Positions 63,518 through 64,000 of a DNA stretch of 64,000 nt are shown here, one piece after another. Position 1 is the first letter of the stretch, and every line of letters begins with the position of its first letter. Position numbers and translations under genes: made by a program. The stretch is from Saprospiraceae bacterium (GTDB lineage Bacteria > Bacteroidota > Bacteroidia > Chitinophagales > Saprospiraceae). The notes beneath the pieces were generated by a model that did no database searches, was not told the DNA's origin, and saw only the letters and a list, made by a program, of their open reading frames with translations. Location: NCBI GenBank assembly GCA_026982695.1, contig JALSGS010000056.1, forward strand, positions 1 through 64,000. Direction: 5' to 3'.

Positions 63518-64000
63518 TTACCAAATTATCTTCCAGCTGAGAGCCGAAGTAGGGCGTACTAACAAATGCACATAGCCTGCTACTTGCAGCTGGCGAGTAG
63601 TAGTGCCTTTCGGCAAAAAGAGGAGCCAGTGCCCGTCGTCGATCGACCACAATTGCCCATTGAGGGGCTCGACCTTTTTGGCGCAAGCCACCCGCAGCCA
63701 AAGGTCGTCGGGCAATGTGCCTGCTACCTCTAAGGTCTGTTGTAGTGCCTGGCCTCGTGTATCGGGCCAGATGCGATGGGCAATATGTAGCCCGTACATT
63801 TGATAGTGGAATGTGGGGATGCCCTGTGGGTCGAAGCTGTAGCCTGCGCTGCGGTAGTTGGCCTCCTGGGGAAAGCTATCGCGCTGTAGGGCAGCGCTAT
63901 CATTTGCCGAAAGGCGCACCCAAGCAGGCAAGGCATCCAACCACAGCACTGCGCCATTGGGGCGGGCAGAGCCATCGCCGCGGTCGAACCACATAGGGGT
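63518..64000 (-). CDS. C-terminal part of a secreted protein (partial, right edge)
   Basis: At least 161 codons of a gene that continues beyond base 64000 (codons before the first visible Met are also open). Segments such as RGDGSARPNGAVLWLDALPAW, GYSFDPQGIPTFHYQMYGLHI and DDLWLRVACAKKVEPLNG have the pattern I associate with the C-terminal beta-domain of large extracellular heme or dehydrogenase-type proteins. That identification is tentative. The stop is 23 bp upstream of the azurin-fusion gene, so the two should be co-transcribed and act in the same surface redox process. Confidence 0.75.
   Translation of the reverse strand, partial: TPMWFDRGDGSARPNGAVLWLDALPAWVRLSANDSAALQRDSFPQEANYRSAGYSFDPQGIPTFHYQMYGLHIAHRIWPDTRGQALQQTLEVAGTLPDDLWLRVACAKKVEPLNGQLWSIDDGHWLLFLPKGTTTRQLQVAGYVHLLVRPTSALSWKIIW
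63605..63617 (+). repeat. GCCTTTCGGCAAA repeat, copy 8
   Basis: Exact 13-mer inside the right-edge partial gene, read on the minus strand as Leu-Pro-Lys-Gly. Confidence 0.55.
63903..63915 (-). repeat. GCCTTTCGGCAAA repeat, copy 9
   Basis: Exact 13-mer on the minus strand, in the right-edge partial gene and read as Arg-Leu-Ser-Ala-Asn. Unlike copy 8 in the same gene it is in the opposite orientation and a different frame. Confidence 0.6.

Noticed and set aside
63495-63701. 69-codon upstream extension of the azurin-fusion gene
   Set aside because: It overlaps the end of the preceding gene in another frame, and the signal peptide starts at 63494.
1-64000. CRISPR array, prophage, IS element or integron
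   Set aside because: No regularly spaced repeats, transposase, integrase, capsid or terminase genes were found. The TTTCGGCAAA copies are dispersed, not arrayed.

Overview
This window looks like a chromosomal segment of a Bacteroidota bacterium, most probably of the Saprospiria/Saprospiraceae lineage. Direct signs are two proteins ending in type IX secretion (T9SS) sorting domains, a PorV2-like outer membrane protein, a TonB-dependent receptor with an N-terminal carboxypeptidase-like domain, a CRTAC1/ASPIC-UnbV surface lipoprotein, almost no Shine-Dalgarno sequences, and several promoters of the Bacteroidota type (TTG, 16-20 bp, TAnnTTTG). The Saprospiria placement is an inference that rests mainly on the family character of the 495-residue protein at 35432-36919. 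I see no rRNA, intact tRNA, CRISPR array, prophage, transposase or IS element. Gene order and composition are those of ordinary chromosome.

Layout: 1-8.1 kb, mostly minus strand, has a TonB receptor with a secreted beta-helix partner, a 2[4Fe-4S] ferredoxin, a sodium:solute symporter and two small genes separated by strong terminators. 8.5-16.6 kb has a 14-motif FG-GAP lipoprotein, a DUF6794 protein, secG with a TPR-like gene, rdgB, a YdcF-like protein and a CARDB-type secreted protein. 16.7-25.6 kb has an Lrp/AsnC regulator, an M20 amidohydrolase, a TIGR01777 epimerase, a peptide-ABC binding lipoprotein with an unusual permease, dnaB and a coiled-coil secreted protein. 26-35 kb has a SpoIIE-type phosphatase with a TPR protein, a secreted unknown, PorV2, a sphingosine-1-phosphate-lyase-like enzyme and a large modular T9SS cargo protein. 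35.4-45 kb, plus strand, is metabolic: ahcY, an orphan short methylmalonyl-CoA mutase small subunit, pdhB, an RmlD-like reductase and gcvP. 45-53 kb has an S9 peptidase with an esterase, a GMC oxidoreductase with its small subunit, and recF with a DUF721 gene. 53.5-64 kb has a small membrane protein, pdhA, a TPR protein, ribH, an M16 peptidase, an N-acetyltransferase-like protein, a CPBP protease and a beta-propeller/azurin fusion that follows a gene running off the right edge.

Themes: central one-carbon and pyruvate metabolism (ahcY, gcvP, pdhA, pdhB, ribH), DNA replication and repair (dnaB, recF, DUF721, rdgB), and a large envelope/secretion component (TBDR, T9SS cargo, PorV2, secG, lipoproteins, peptidases, surface redox proteins).

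The least expected signal is a short DNA word, GCCTTTCGGCAAA (core TTTCGGCAAA). I found at least nine exact copies of the core, on both strands, in several reading frames and in two intergenic regions. Other points of interest are a T9SS protein with three tandem Cys-flanked repeats followed by dockerin-like and cohesin-like modules, a DppB-type permease with an insertion of about 130 residues, two genes whose -7 promoter element lies only 4 nt from the start codon, and small membrane-protein genes with their own terminators. I did not find a clearly novel multi-gene defence or biosynthetic system.
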